From: Tricholoma matsutake
Taxonomy: Eukaryota > Basidiomycota > Agaricomycetes > Agaricales > Tricholomataceae
DNA: 64,000 nt
Reading direction: 5' to 3'
NCBI GenBank assembly: GCA_026075535.2
Contig: AP026543.1
Coordinates: 8,184,001 to 8,248,000, forward strand
Below the pieces are notes generated by a model, which saw nothing but the letters and a program-made list of their open reading frames with translations, did not search any database and was not told the origin of the DNA. Below, in pieces: positions 44,139 through 54,780 of this stretch. Within the stretch, counting starts at the first letter, position 1, and the number at the start of each line of letters is the position of its first letter. Both the position numbers and the translations under genes were made by a program.

Positions 44139-46016
44139 CCCTATGGGAGCATGGCCAGTGATCATGTGAGTCGAACGAGAAGTCAATGTGGTGTTGCTTC
44201 CCATTACTTTCAGCCAAGGCCCACCTTTGTGAGTCGAGGGTAATACAGGTTTTCCACCTACTCCCTTGAGTTGGTAGAAGTGTCGTCCACGGTACGCAGG
44301 ATCTGCAAACCGGGTGTGCCAGTCCTTACAAACGGCCTTCTCGACCTGATTTTTAAGGTAGTCTAAAGACGTCCGCGGGTGTCTGCCCATGGAGATCTTG
44401 GTAGATGTAGCTACATCATGAGCCATCTTGTGTACGTTCCACTCGAATTTCGAGGGGACATGCCAGAATGTGACGTTTCTCTCCTCGTCTCCGGCTAGCC
44501 AGGGACGAAGGGAGCGACAAGCGTCCAGGGCAAAGATTTGCCCAGAGCGTGGTTTTGGATCTATTAGGGACTCAATGCCCATAGTAGAATCCGAGAAAAT
44601 CACCAACTTTTTGCATCCTCTGCTGCAAGCAGCTGAGACGCCCAGTTGGAGAGCAAAGAGTTCGACTTCTGGGGGGGTTCTCCTCCCAGAAGCTGAGACA
44701 ACGCGATCTACCTGTTCTCCCTGTCCGAAGACGAGGGCGCAGGCGACAGCTTGAAATTTGGCATCTGTGGGCACCGAAGCGTCCACTGCAACGACAAGAG
44801 TGTCTTCCTCGACCTGGGCAGAAGCCCAGGCCTTATCGAGGTCACTCCTGTAAGAATTCCTCGCTCCATCCTCCTTGGAGGTGAGGCGATGAGAGGAGAA
44901 GCGAGTGGGGAATAAGTCCTTCACTCTGTTTCCAGGTGTGTTTTCTTCCCCAAAGGGGTCGAATTCATCGCCTGGTACGAGGGCCAGAGCTGCAGCCGAG
45001 GCTACAGATGGGCCTTGCAGGTTAAGTGTGTCGAGCATGTTCCCTCCCCAGAGACCTAGCTCATGAGAGTGGGTGGTGCCAACGTGATTGGGCCCTAAGA
45101 TCGCTCTTAGGGAGTGTGATGGAGCCAATAGGGGGGTTCTGAATACCCCTCTGTCGACTAGACGACGCAGTAACAGCTGCATAGGCAGCAGTCCCGCGAT
45201 ACTCTCCAAACCACCAATGGGGGTGGTACGGAATGCACCAAGGATCCAGCGAGCAGCGATGGACTGCACCTGGGCCAATGTTTTGATGACACCCTTGACG
45301 CGAGCGCCTTTGAAGTGCCAGAGTCTCAGTCCGTATGTCATGATAGGCACAACACACGAGCGGTACAGTAGGCGTTTCTGCATGGGGGTTAGCCCTCTGA
45401 CGGAATTGCCGAGCATTCCCATCGCCCTTGCGGTAGTAAGGGCTTTGGTGGAGTAGAATCGCATGTGCTCCTTAAAGGAGAGTTTGTGATCGAAAAAGAA
45501 TCCGAGGTACCTCCAGGTAACCTTGGGCTTGAGAGGGGTATTGCTCGTGTAGGGAGCAAATCCAAGATCGATGGGTAGGGGAGTAAAACTCCTCGCCCTT
45601 GAGAAATGAAATATCTCAGACTTGTCGTGTTCCAGGACAAGTCCGAGGGAGGTGAATGCCTGGAAGATCCAGCCATACGCTTCTTTAAGGAGGGGGAGGT
45701 TATCCTCCAACTGTGGAGAGCGGGCGATGAGGGTGCCATCGTCCACATACGACATAAGATCGACATCTCTGCCAATCTCGCTTCTTCTGAAGAGCTTCAT
45801 AATGGGCGTTAAGTACAACGCTGATAAGACAGGGGACAAGGCAGAGCCTTGACCCACTCCCACATCGGCTGCAAAGGAGCCAGATGAGAAAGCGTTCCAT
45901 TTGTAGGTCGTTTTGCGACCGACTAGATATGATCGGAAGAAGTTTACTACTTGCGCAGGAAACCCTGACCGAGAGATGATTTCCAACAGAACCTGATGGT
46001 TCAAGGAAGGATACAA

Positions 46017-48270
46017 CGCTCCTTGACTTGTTACAACCACCATAAACAGTGGTAAACACTCCTGCTCGATGTTGGTAGCAACGTCGAGACTCCAATTTTG
46101 GTCCGATTTTCGATCGGATTTCACCATCATGAACGCTCTCGGCGTCTCCAGGCCTGCCCTGATTTGCTAAGAGATCCGTCCATCCGATCCCCGGGGATGC
46201 CCCGGTCATTGTTTTTGACAATGGCTGCTATCTGTCTCGTTCTCCTGGGCTTCGAGGATCCTGACTAGGTGAGTGTTGTTTATGAAAGAGTAGTCTGGGT
46301 CCCTCTGGGGGCTTAGAGTGGGTGTGGGATGCCTGCTTCAATGCTCGCCCAAGTCGACACACTCATTTAGTTGGGGGAGGTCTGGCTTAGGGAGAAGGGA
46401 CGTTATCACTGGATTGCTGGCTGTCTGGGAGGCTTCCAGCCTCCATGCTCTGTGAGTTTCTATTACTAGAGACATGCTACACTGACTACCTGTTGGAATA
46501 CACCATCGTTAAAAGGGGCCGGGCGATGGTGCCCCCTGGCGGCTAGGTCGACGCCCTGGCGGCCGCCGCTCTCCGCCAACTCTCTACCTCCGGTGCTCAC
46601 TCTTCTAGGGTGTTATGACCCGGGTTCAATATTCTCCTACTAGGCAGCAGGATGTGCGGCTTGCTCGCCCCCTCGGAGCGTTTGGAGGCTGGATCGGGTG
46701 GACCCGGAACGTAGATAAGGGACCAGCCGTTATCGATTCCACGCTGCATATTTTGATTCTTACCATCATCTACTAGCACTAACACACATACTCTCAATGC
46801 CCAAACGGCGTACCAGAGGCCAACAACCACCACATCGGGGTCTACACGACCCCGTTTTGATCACGGGCGACATCTTTGATGATGGCGTCCAAGACTACGA
46901 CACCCGGTTCGTCCAAGACGAATCGGAGGTAGCAGCTGCTTTTAGGGCAGCTAGAGATCTATGGGCCGGGGAAGACCTCTCCAACCCTAACGATGATGAT
47001 GACGATGACTCTCTTGCCATGCAGGAGGCTCTCGCTTTTGCCGAGGGGGGGCCTAGGCTCTCCTCGAGGAAAACGATCGATCGTGTACGATGGGCACTTG
47101 GTGTCAACATCGAACACAAGCGCTGGGCTCGTAGCCTCCCCAAGGAGGATATATACTCACAGGAGCTCGGTATCGCTGAGCTCCTTTATCCGGAGGCACC
47201 CCCTGCCCCGTTACCGCCTTGGCCCCCCATCCCCGAGTTGGTGGAGGACGAAGTGCCGCTATCTAGGGATCAGAGGTTGGAAATCGAAGCCACCTCTGAT
47301 GCCATGTTACATCTACTGGACATGATGACCTCATTTGTAGGTACCGTCCGTGTATCCGCAGTTCCTCTCAACGACAGGAACTCTTGGCGTCAGATGGCGT
47401 GGGAGCTCTTCACCACCACCTGGCGATTTTCAGGGAGCATGATGGAGTCGCTTCGCGCGGCATCAGCTCCCCTCGACCTTACGTCTCCGGCAGCCTTCCA
47501 GGCTTCCTATGCGGCGATGCAGGTGGCTCAGTCTGCTCCACCAGCGGCAGAGCCCCCAACCGAGGAACCCTTGTCCCCGGAATGGCGTCGACGTCCTCGT
47601 GGCCCCTGCCAACGTCCACGCCGAGCTTGAAGAAGGGGACCCCCCCTTCTCTTCACCGCCCACTAGGGCTGTTGTCGGGATGGTGACATTATGTCGCCGC
47701 CCTTTACCTTCCCCCCACTGCGGGGGGGATGATGTCACCAAGTGCATGCTCAGAGTAGCATTTGCTCGAGGGGGGGGCCTTGACCCCCTACCTACAGTAG
47801 CTCCGGTGAATAACCAGCTACGGCAGTTCCGGTGAATAACCAGCTGCCTCGTCACTGTCACTTGTGCATGGACACAGTGATGGTCCACCTCACTCACCCG
47901 GGGTGGTCAATCCTCGTTGTCTGGTGAAAGACGGTTACTCTTCCCGCAAGGGAGGACTTACGGTGAATTGACACTGCTTGCGCCTGATCTGACTTCGGTC
48001 GGATATGTGGCCGGGGGGACCGAGATAGCACCAGACAGCGAACTAACGGCTAGCCTTTGTAGGGGGGGCCCCTCCCCTACAGATTATTGCCTTTCCTGTC
48101 TGAGAGGACAACGCTGGTACGCCCGCCGTAACGTGGCTTCTGCAAGGGACCTGGTGTGGGATGCGGACATAGGGAATGCGTAGTCTTAGTAGTACCTTGT
48201 TTGTATCTTGACCCACGGACTGCGATCGAGCCCCCCGTTATAAATTGTTGACCCCAAAAAAAAAAAAAAA
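46017..48270 (+). mobile_element. Full-length MPK element, lineage B
   Basis: 2.25 kb, plus strand, inserted in reverse LINE B. The 5' end CGCTCCTTGACTTG is at 46017, poly(A) 48256-48270, tail TTGACCCC. The duplication TGGTTCAAGGA(A/G)GG is at 45997-46010 and 48271-48284 (one mismatch), with six extra bases (ATACAA) before the 5' end, as often left by LINE-type integration. The 3' UTR hairpin arms ATGCT/AGCAT are at 47746-47750 and 47757-47761. Confidence 0.95.
46797..47630 (+). CDS. MPK element protein (277 aa, lineage B, reference)
   Basis: Intact, the longest MPK ORF here. It reads MPKRRTRGQQPPHRG, FDDGVQDYDTRFVQDESEV, a D-rich run after SNPN, SSRKTIDRVRWALGVNIEHK, PPAPLPPWPPIPELVEDE, then WRQMAWELFTTTWR and the end EWRRRPRGPCQRPRRA. 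Compared with lineage A it has two more prolines in the hinge and a different helix-like segment before it, but the same overall plan. No known domain was found by eye. Confidence 0.8.
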   Translation: MPKRRTRGQQPPHRGLHDPVLITGDIFDDGVQDYDTRFVQDESEVAAAFRAARDLWAGEDLSNPNDDDDDDSLAMQEALAFAEGGPRLSSRKTIDRVRWALGVNIEHKRWARSLPKEDIYSQELGIAELLYPEAPPAPLPPWPPIPELVEDEVPLSRDQRLEIEATSDAMLHLLDMMTSFVGTVRVSAVPLNDRNSWRQMAWELFTTTWRFSGSMMESLRAASAPLDLTSPAAFQASYAAMQVAQSAPPAAEPPTEEPLSPEWRRRPRGPCQRPRRA

Positions 48271-49159
48271 TGGTTCAAGGAGGGGAAGAACTGAGCGATG
48301 TCGAAGGCGACAACGCTTGTTTTGAGTCCTTTAGCCCACCCAGCTCTAACCAGGTGGGTAAGGTAGATACCTGCATCCTCAGTGGAACGCTGGGCGACGC
48401 CTCCGAACTGGTTCTGTTCGAAGGCCTCGTGTGCGACACCGTCAAACTGAAGTCGCCTAGACAACATCTTTTCGACTAATTTACCCAAAGTGTTCAGGAG
48501 CACGATGGGCCTGAATGACTTGGGTGTAGAGTAGTTGGGCTTCCCTGGTTTCGGGATGATAACCGACAGGGATTCCGTGAAGTGTGCTGGCCAATGGCCA
48601 GCGGTGATGCACGCCTCGGCAATGTGGGTGATGAGCCCTGCCACTTCCGGGTTGCTACACCAGTGTTTTAGGTGTGACCAAGTGACGTGATCGGGACCTG
48701 GAGCGGAACGGGAAGAACACGCGTTTAGCGCTTCTTTCATTTCCGTGACGGAGAACGAGATCCAGGCCCTTTCAGGCACCGGATCAAGTCCATCAAGAAT
48801 GCTCAGATCGACTACTCGATCTGATGCCACATTATAGGCAACCGCGCTTCTTGTCTTCATACCGCGACGTGCACAGCCACAAAAATCTCGTCGACACCGT
48901 TTTTCTAATTTGCAGCTCCATCCGTCTACGATCTCAGCGATCCGGTACAACCAGCATCTTACCAACGCATGTCAGAATCATTCTCGAGAAGAGGGGGGAG
49001 ATCGGGCGAAGCGATGGACGAGGGGGGACTCTCTAGATCGGGTATGCCCAGAACTCCTGGCGACGATCCAATTGACTCTCTGCGGCTCTCTTCAAGCCGC
49101 AGATCCACACAGATTGCTCCCTCAGTGGGCCCTCATAGGACCCAAAGAGGCTCTCCAAC

Positions 49160-49585
49160 TGTAAGGGGACTAGGGGGGTGCCCTGTGTGTTTTTCCTATT
49201 TTTTATGTTCGTCCCATATTTTTCCCCACCTCATTTCCTTCTATTCTTCATTTTCTATGATTTTTCCGGATTTTATTACTAATTTTCCCTTGCTATCATG
49301 TTTGTATATGTTGACACTTTTATATTTAGAGGCGGAGTACCCCTTCCGACACATACCCCTTGGTATGATGTCATTCGGCGGCCTTGATCCGCCTATCTCC
49401 GCCTTTTTCTATTTTTAGGTTATATTTGATTTTTGTCGTCTTCACATATACTGGGCATCAGCAAGGGGATCCTTAGAGTTTTCTCTTCGGATTTCCCTTT
49501 GCTAGGTGCGCCCCCAATGCCTGTATTATGTAGTATAATTTTAACTTCAGATTTCCCTTTGCTAGAGGCTTAGGTTGCCCTTATA
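49160..49585 (+). repeat. 5' LTR
   Basis: Starts TGTAAGGG and ends CCCTTATA, an imperfect terminal inverted repeat (TG...TA where CA is usual). AT-rich compared with the rest of the window. It holds an internal 21 bp direct repeat (CTTCGGATTTCCCTTTGCTA-type), one copy after the proposed R start and one near the end. Confidence 0.97.
49421..49475 (+). promoter_or_regulatory. Probable LTR promoter and transcript start
   Basis: TATATTTGAT at 49421 is a TATA-like element. About 54 bp downstream is AGAGTTTTCT (49475-49484), the segment complementary to the sequence after the LTR. By analogy with self-priming Ty3 relatives such as Tf1, the RNA would start at or near 49475. This is inferred, not proven. 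Confidence 0.45.
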
Positions 49586-49587
49586 GT

Positions 49588-49597
49588 AGAAAACTCT
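49588..49597 (+). other. Putative self-priming primer-binding site
   Basis: AGAAAACTCT lies two bases after the 5' LTR and is the exact complement of AGAGTTTTCT inside the LTR. I see no obvious match to a tRNA 3' end terminating in CCA (the first bases would need to be TGG). This fits self-priming by the RNA 5' end. Confidence 0.5.
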
Positions 49598-49751
49598 CCC
49601 CTAAGGCCCGAAAATCGCGAACGCGCTGCCCAAAATAGGCAGGTACGGACTGGACGACGCTTCCCAAAGCTCCACAGAGTCCCTACACACCGTTCCAGAT
49701 ACTCTCGCCTTTATTGCGCCGCCATTTTCGCCAAACGCGCTCCCTAGCGAC

Positions 49752-50870
49752 ATGGACGCATCAGAACGCTTCGACGCGCTTGAAAGCGACGTTTCCGGAA
49801 TGCGCGCGCAAATCGACTCGCTTAAATCTACGATTGAAAACTTCGTTAGGACCCTCCAGGCTAACCCTACGACTAATAGTTCCCCCTTCACGACTCCAAG
49901 CGCACCCAACAACGATGTTTTGCCAAACGCGTCCACTAAAGAACGTGCCCAGATCAAACCGTCCCCCCCCGCCGAATTTAATGGTGCACGTGCGCAGGGA
50001 CGTGCATTCCTTAATTCCTGTGAGTTATACATTAGTCTCCAGTCGCATCAATTCGTCGATGAGGCTGCAAAAATTTATTGGGCCTTCACATACATGAAAT
50101 CTGAACGCGCCTATCTCTATGTGGACCGTATCCTACGTCAAACTAAAGAACTCGGTTCTCTACCTTTCTCCACTTGGGGGGACTTTCGAGCTGAGTTCGT
50201 ACGCCACTTCTGCCCCCTCAATGAACGCCACCGAGCAGTGACACGACTTGAGTCATCCACTTACCACCAGGGACGTCGATCCGTGGACGACTATATCGAT
50301 GAGTTCAAGGATTTGGTGGACATGGCAGGGTATGGGAGTGGGTTACCAGTGGTGGTGAAGTTCCGACGGGGGCTCAACCGAGAAATTCAGGACCAGATTG
50401 CACAGATGTTGGAAGGGCGCCCAGCGGACGATGATATCCTTGCTTGGTATGAAGCTGCTTCACTCTGTGACGAGAACCGACTCACAAATGCAGCGTTTAA
50501 TGCTGCATTCCGTGCTCCAACTACCACTCATACACCCTACACCTTCAATCGAAGCCTCCCCCGCCCTAACCCCATTCCTGCTCGTCAAACTCCCACACCA
50601 GCCGTCAATATCCCAGTACCAATGGATGTTGATGCAGCCCGCAGCCGTGCACGTAAGTTGGATCTCTGCTACCGTTGTGGGGAACCTGGACACAGGGCTG
50701 GAGCGTGTCCCCATCGTCAGGATATCCGCATGCTCACCCCCGAGGGACGAGACGAACTCCTGCAAGATCTGTTGGCACTTGTAGATGTTGAGGAAGCGAA
50801 GGATCAAGTTGCAGAGGAGGTTAAGCTGGAAGTTGTAGAGGAGCAGGATTTTCCTATTCGCAGCGAGTGA
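49752..50870 (+). CDS. gag: Ty3 element Gag
   Basis: 372 aa. It starts MDASERFDALESDVSGMRAQ with a predicted coiled-coil-like heptad stretch (about residues 1-35), then a retrotransposon capsid region (AFTYMKSERAYLYVDRIL, WGDFRAEFVRHFCPLNE, VDDYIDEFKDLVDMAGYG). A CCHC zinc knuckle CYRCGEPGHRAGAC lies at residues 306-319, followed by an acidic end. It forms the particle and packages the element RNA. The stop TGA is at 50868-50870; pol overlaps in another frame. Length and order fit chromovirus Gag. Confidence 0.93.
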   Translation: MDASERFDALESDVSGMRAQIDSLKSTIENFVRTLQANPTTNSSPFTTPSAPNNDVLPNASTKERAQIKPSPPAEFNGARAQGRAFLNSCELYISLQSHQFVDEAAKIYWAFTYMKSERAYLYVDRILRQTKELGSLPFSTWGDFRAEFVRHFCPLNERHRAVTRLESSTYHQGRRSVDDYIDEFKDLVDMAGYGSGLPVVVKFRRGLNREIQDQIAQMLEGRPADDDILAWYEAASLCDENRLTNAAFNAAFRAPTTTHTPYTFNRSLPRPNPIPARQTPTPAVNIPVPMDVDAARSRARKLDLCYRCGEPGHRAGACPHRQDIRMLTPEGRDELLQDLLALVDVEEAKDQVAEEVKLEVVEEQDFPIRSE

Positions 50871-53800
50871 ATCGTACGCCCTCACTGCCTGTCCATAACC
50901 GCTTTGAAGTCTTGTCAGTTGAATCCCTGGAGAATGAATCCATTTCTGTGACTGCTCCCCTCTCTGACCCTTCGAAGTTGGCTAAAGACGTACCTGCTCT
51001 CCCCATCTCTCCTTCTACTCCACGTCCCAAAATTAAATCATGGGAGCGTAAACTACCACGCAAGTATATTGTGGCATCCACTCCCTCTGCACATTCCTTA
51101 AACCTAGCCATCGAACTGCAGACGACCGACACTGGACAGATACTCGGTGTTTCTGCGCTCCTGGACTCTGGTGCGACTGGTCTCTTCATCGATTCCCATC
51201 TGGTACAACAACATCGTCTAAATACTCGCTCACTCTCACGTCCGATACCTGTATATAACGTGGATGGATCCCCAAATGAAGCTGGTGCCATCCGAGAGGT
51301 TGCAGACCTGGTTCTCCGTTACAAAGATCATAGTGAGCGTGCCCTTTTTGCTGTCACTCAATTAGGAAAGCAAAAGGTGATTTTGGGATATCCATGGCTT
51401 CGAGACCATAACCCAGAGGTCGACTGGCGCACCGGGGAGGTTACCATGAGCCGATGTCCATCCCGCTGTCGGACGTGTTTCACAGAAGCCAGGCAAGAAC
51501 GTCGTGGACAGAAGGCGGCAATACGACGAACTCAGAAGTGTCGTGCTGGACCCCTGCCTATACCTGAAGTGGAATTGGAAGGGGTTCCTGATCTAATGCC
51601 GGACTCGGATGATGATGATGAGGACCCAGAGGAAGTGGAGGAGGGTGATCGGATCTTCTACACTGCGATTCGCTCATCGCATGAGGTGTGTGCCACATCA
51701 AACATATCCCAACGCCTCGCCGAGGCCTTCCACAAAAACAACGCTGCTAAATCCTCTACTAACTCCTTACTCCCTCATCTCCATGAGTTTGAAGACGTGT
51801 TCTCCAAGGAGTCATTCGACTCTCTTCCTGCGCGTAAGCCATGGGATCACGCGATCGAACTCACCCCCGGCGCAACCCCTTCATCCTGCAAGGTCTATCC
51901 TCTCTCTCCGGAGGAACAACGGCAGCTTGACCAGTTCATCGACGAGCACCTGGCCTCTGGACGTATTCGACCATCGAAGTCACCCATGGCCTCTCCCTTT
52001 TTCTTTGTCAAGAAGAAGGATGGCTCACTTCGACCGGTTCAAGACTACAGAAGACTCAACAACATCACGGTCAAAAATCGCTACCCACTACCCCTCATCT
52101 CCGAACTCGTAAACCAGCTCCGTGGAGCCCGATACTTCACCAAGCTCGATGTCCGTTGGGGCTATAATAATGTGAGGATAAAGGAGGGAGATGAGTGGAA
52201 GGCAGCCTTTCGTACCAACCGTGGTCTTTTTGAACCGCTTGTCATGTTCTTTGGCCTTACTAATAGCCCTGCCACCTTTCAGACCATGATGAACGACATC
52301 TTCCATGACCTCATCCTCGAAGGCGTTGTCTGCATCTATCTCGACGACATCCTCATCTTCACTCGCACGGTTGAAGAGCACCGTCGCATCACGCGCCTCG
52401 TCCTAGAGCGACTTCGACGGTACAAACTCTACCTTCGTCAGGACAAATGCGAGTTCGAAAGGACCAAGATCGAGTACCTCGGCCTGATTATCTCGGAGGG
52501 TCAAGTGGAGATGGATCCTATCAAGGTAAATGGGGTCACAGCTTGGCCTACACCCACGAACAAGAAGGAGGTGCAGTCTTTCCTGGGCTTCATTAATTTT
52601 TATCGGCGTTTTATCAAGGATTTCTCACATCATGCACGACCGCTGTTCGACTTGACAGGAAAGGAGGCATGGAGGTGGGATAATGCACAACAGGAGGCGT
52701 TCGAAAAGCTTAAGGAGATGGTCACTTCCGCTCCGATCCTTACCTTTGCTGACGATTCGCGTCCTTTTCGTGTAGAAGCCGACAGTTCTGACTTTGCGAC
52801 GGGCGCTGTGTTGTCTCAGCAGTCTCCGGAGGACCAGAAGTGGCATCCTGTTGCGTTCTACTCCAAAAGCCTTAGTGCTGTAGAGAGAAACTACGAGATC
52901 CACGACAAGGAGATGTTGGCGATAATGCGTGCGCTTGAGGAGTGGCGACACTTCCTCGAGGGTGCCCAACACAAGGTGGAAATTTGGACGGATCACAAGA
53001 ACCTCGAGTACTTCATGACGGCCAAGAAATTGAACCGTCGTCAAGCTCGTTGGTCCCTGTATCTATCTAGATTCGACTTCTCCTTGCACCACCGTCCGGG
53101 TCGCAGCATGGGGAAGACCGATGCCCTATCCCGACGTGCAGACCATGGGGATGGCAGCGGTGACAACCAAAACATTGTGCTGTTGCAGCCAGACCTGTTC
53201 ACCATTCGGGCACTGGAAGGCATCGTACCCCAGGGCGAGGAGCGGGACATTCTACGTGACATTCGTCGCGCAAACCGTAGCGGTTTACATGAGGATGTTG
53301 TCGCCCGAGCTGTTAAAGAACTGAGGAAGGGATCGACCCTTTCCTTACGTGCGGCAGAGTGGGCTGAAAAGGAGGACTTGTTGTATTTCAGGGATCGCAT
53401 CTATGTTCCCAATGACCCAGACCTTCGCCGGCGCATCATATCCCAACACCATGACTCACAGATTGCTGGCCACCCCGGACGCTGGAAGACCTTGGAGCTC
53501 ACCTCACGGAACTATTGGTGGCCACAAATGTCACGGCTCATTGGTCAGTATTGTCGCACTTGTGACCTTTGCTTACGCACCAAGGTCCCTCGTCGCAAGC
53601 CTATTGGTGAGCTACACCCTCTTCCTGTTCCAGAGAGTCGTTGGGATGTCGTCAGCGTCGACTTTGTGGTGGAATTGCCAGAGTCAAATGGGTTTGATGC
53701 GGTGATGTGCACAGTTGACTCAGTGGGAAAACGCGCTCACTTCATTCCCACTCACACCACTGTCAGTGCCCTAGGTGCCGCTCGACTCTACCTCCACCAC

Positions 53801-54769
53801 GTGTGGAAGTTACATGGACTTCCTGGTGCCTTCCTCTCGGATCGTGGCCCTCAGTTCATGGCAGAGTTCACTCGTGAGCTGTACCGACTCCTGGGGATCA
53901 AACTCCTCGCTTCAACTGCTTATCACCCACAAACTGATGGCCAGACGGAGCGAGTCAACCAGGAACTAGAGCAGTACATCCGCCTCTTTGTCAATGAACG
54001 CCAGGACGATTGGGATGACCTCCTTCCTTTGGCCGAGTTCGGATACAACAACCATGTCCATGCTTCCACTCAACAGACCCCTTTCCTCTTAGACACTGGA
54101 CGACATCCACGCATGGGATTTGAACCTCGCCAAACTCCCTCACACATCGAGACAGTGAATGAGTTCACAGAACGCATGAGGGATAGCTTGGAGGAGGCAA
54201 GGGCAGCCTTAGCAAAGGCGAAGGACGACATGGCGCGATTTTACAACCAGCGCCACTCCCCAACCCCTCAGTACAAGGTTGGTGATCGAGTTTATCTTGA
54301 CTCCAGTGACATCTCCACTACACGTCCATCCAAGAAACTCGCTCATCGCTTCTTGGGACCTTTCCCCATTGTCAAGTGCGTTGGAACACATGCCTATCGT
54401 CTACGCCTCCCAGCCTCCATGTCCAGACTCCATCCCGTCTTCCATGTCGTCAAATTGCTTCCAGCTCCCCCAGATCCGTTCCCGGGACGCCATTCACACC
54501 CACCACCACCACCTACAGTGATCGAGGGAGAACCCCAATATGAAGTCGAGTCAATCTTGGACAGCCGTTTGCGTCGAGGAAAACTCCAGTATTTGGTACA
54601 TTGGAAGGGTTATGGGTATGAGGAGAACTCATGGGTCGAAGAGTCTGACGTAAATGCCCCTCGGTTAATCAAGGAATTCCACCGACGGCACACTGCTGCA
54701 CCGCGTCGCATTCAAGCCACGGACTTTGGTCGTATACGATTTCGAATGCATCGGGGCGATGCATCTTAG
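50825..54769 (+). CDS. pol: Ty3 element Pol (PR-RT-RNase H-IN-chromodomain)
   Basis: Open from just after a TAA at 50822-50824; no ATG near the start, so expression as a Gag-Pol fusion is likely. It is in the -1 frame relative to gag, with about 45 nt overlap. Numbered from codon 50867: protease DSGA at residues 100-103; RT with YLDD at 491-494; RNase H D639, E682, D709; integrase zinc region from H861 (H-H-C-C), catalytic D932, D992, E1028 (35 residues between the last two). A GPY/F-type module (HRFLGPFPIVKCVG) follows, then a chromodomain from residue 1225 (YEVESILDSRLRRGKLQYLV, WKGYGYEENSW). Complete, 1,300 aa from 50867. The chromodomain probably directs insertion to marked chromatin. Confidence 0.95.
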   Translation, partial: AGSCRGAGFSYSQRVNRTPSLPVHNRFEVLSVESLENESISVTAPLSDPSKLAKDVPALPISPSTPRPKIKSWERKLPRKYIVASTPSAHSLNLAIELQTTDTGQILGVSALLDSGATGLFIDSHLVQQHRLNTRSLSRPIPVYNVDGSPNEAGAIREVADLVLRYKDHSERALFAVTQLGKQKVILGYPWLRDHNPEVDWRTGEVTMSRCPSRCRTCFTEARQERRGQKAAIRRTQKCRAGPLPIPEVELEGVPDLMPDSDDDDEDPEEVEEGDRIFYTAIRSSHEVCATSNISQRLAEAFHKNNAAKSSTNSLLPHLHEFEDVFSKESFDSLPARKPWDHAIELTPGATPSSCKVYPLSPEEQRQLDQFIDEHLASGRIRPSKSPMASPFFFVKKKDGSLRPVQDYRRLNNITVKNRYPLPLISELVNQLRGARYFTKLDVRWGYNNVRIKEGDEWKAAFRTNRGLFEPLVMFFGLTNSPATFQTMMNDIFHDLILEGVVCIYLDDILIFTRTVEEHRRITRLVLERLRRYKLYLRQDKCEFERTKIEYLGLIISEGQVEMDPIKVNGVTAWPTPTNKKEVQSFLGFINFYRRFIKDFSHHARPLFDLTGKEAWRWDNAQQEAFEKLKEMVTSAPILTFADDSRPFRVEADSSDFATGAVLSQQSPEDQKWHPVAFYSKSLSAVERNYEIHDKEMLAIMRALEEWRHFLEGAQHKVEIWTDHKNLEYFMTAKKLNRRQARWSLYLSRFDFSLHHRPGRSMGKTDALSRRADHGDGSGDNQNIVLLQPDLFTIRALEGIVPQGEERDILRDIRRANRSGLHEDVVARAVKELRKGSTLSLRAAEWAEKEDLLYFRDRIYVPNDPDLRRRIISQHHDSQIAGHPGRWKTLELTSRNYWWPQMSRLIGQYCRTCDLCLRTKVPRRKPIGELHPLPVPESRWDVVSVDFVVELPESNGFDAVMCTVDSVGKRAHFIPTHTTVSALGAARLYLHHVWKLHGLPGAFLSDRGPQFMAEFTRELYRLLGIKLLASTAYHPQTDGQTERVNQELEQYIRLFVNERQDDWDDLLPLAEFGYNNHVHASTQQTPFLLDTGRHPRMGFEPRQTPSHIETVNEFTERMRDSLEEARAALAKAKDDMARFYNQRHSPTPQYKVGDRVYLDSSDISTTRPSKKLAHRFLGPFPIVKCVGTHAYRLRLPASMSRLHPVFHVVKLLPAPPDPFPGRHSHPPPPPTVIEGEPQYEVESILDSRLRRGKLQYLVHWKGYGYEENSWVEESDVNAPRLIKEFHRRHTAAPRRIQATDFGRIRFRMHRGDAS

Positions 54770-54780
54770 AGAGGGGGTGA
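54768..54780 (+). other. Polypurine tract
   Basis: AGAGAGGGGGTGA immediately before the 3' LTR and overlapping the pol stop; it would prime plus-strand synthesis. Confidence 0.8.

Larger units (their letters stand above)
41260..48838 (-). mobile_element. LINE copy B (reverse), split twice
   Basis: Poly(T) at 41260-41279 (tail TGATCC), 3' UTR, ORF2 end to 42029; then interrupted by LINE C (42030-44138). It resumes 44152-46010, is interrupted by MPK (46017-48270), and resumes 48285-48838, where LINE copy D starts. The LINE C insertion is bounded by the duplication CCCTATGGGAGCA (42017-42029, 44139-44151). Confidence 0.9.
44152..48838 (-). pseudogene. LINE copy B, ORF2 RT to RNase H, split by MPK
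   Basis: Coding from GSYN(A)ASDRVVDLSILD at 48838 leftward through FRPIVLLNTLGKLVEKML, FDIAQFFPSLNH, QGSALSPVLSALYLTP, YVDD, RNase H and STKISMGRHP, with no stop other than at the insertions. Upstream codons are cut off by LINE D. The MPK insertion at 46017 sits in the codons for PSLNHQ and carries the duplication TGGTTCAAGGA(A/G)GG. Confidence 0.85.

Noticed and set aside
45700..46221. Small frames such as MSKTMTGASPGIGWTDLLANQG in the reverse of MPK leaders
   Set aside because: They recur only because the leader recurs, lie antisense to the element, vary in length and end in whatever sequence follows. No conserved stop or start is seen.
49160..49440. ORF MCFSYFLCSSHIF within each LTR
   Set aside because: It is low-complexity T-rich LTR sequence present twice because the LTRs are identical, with no domain.
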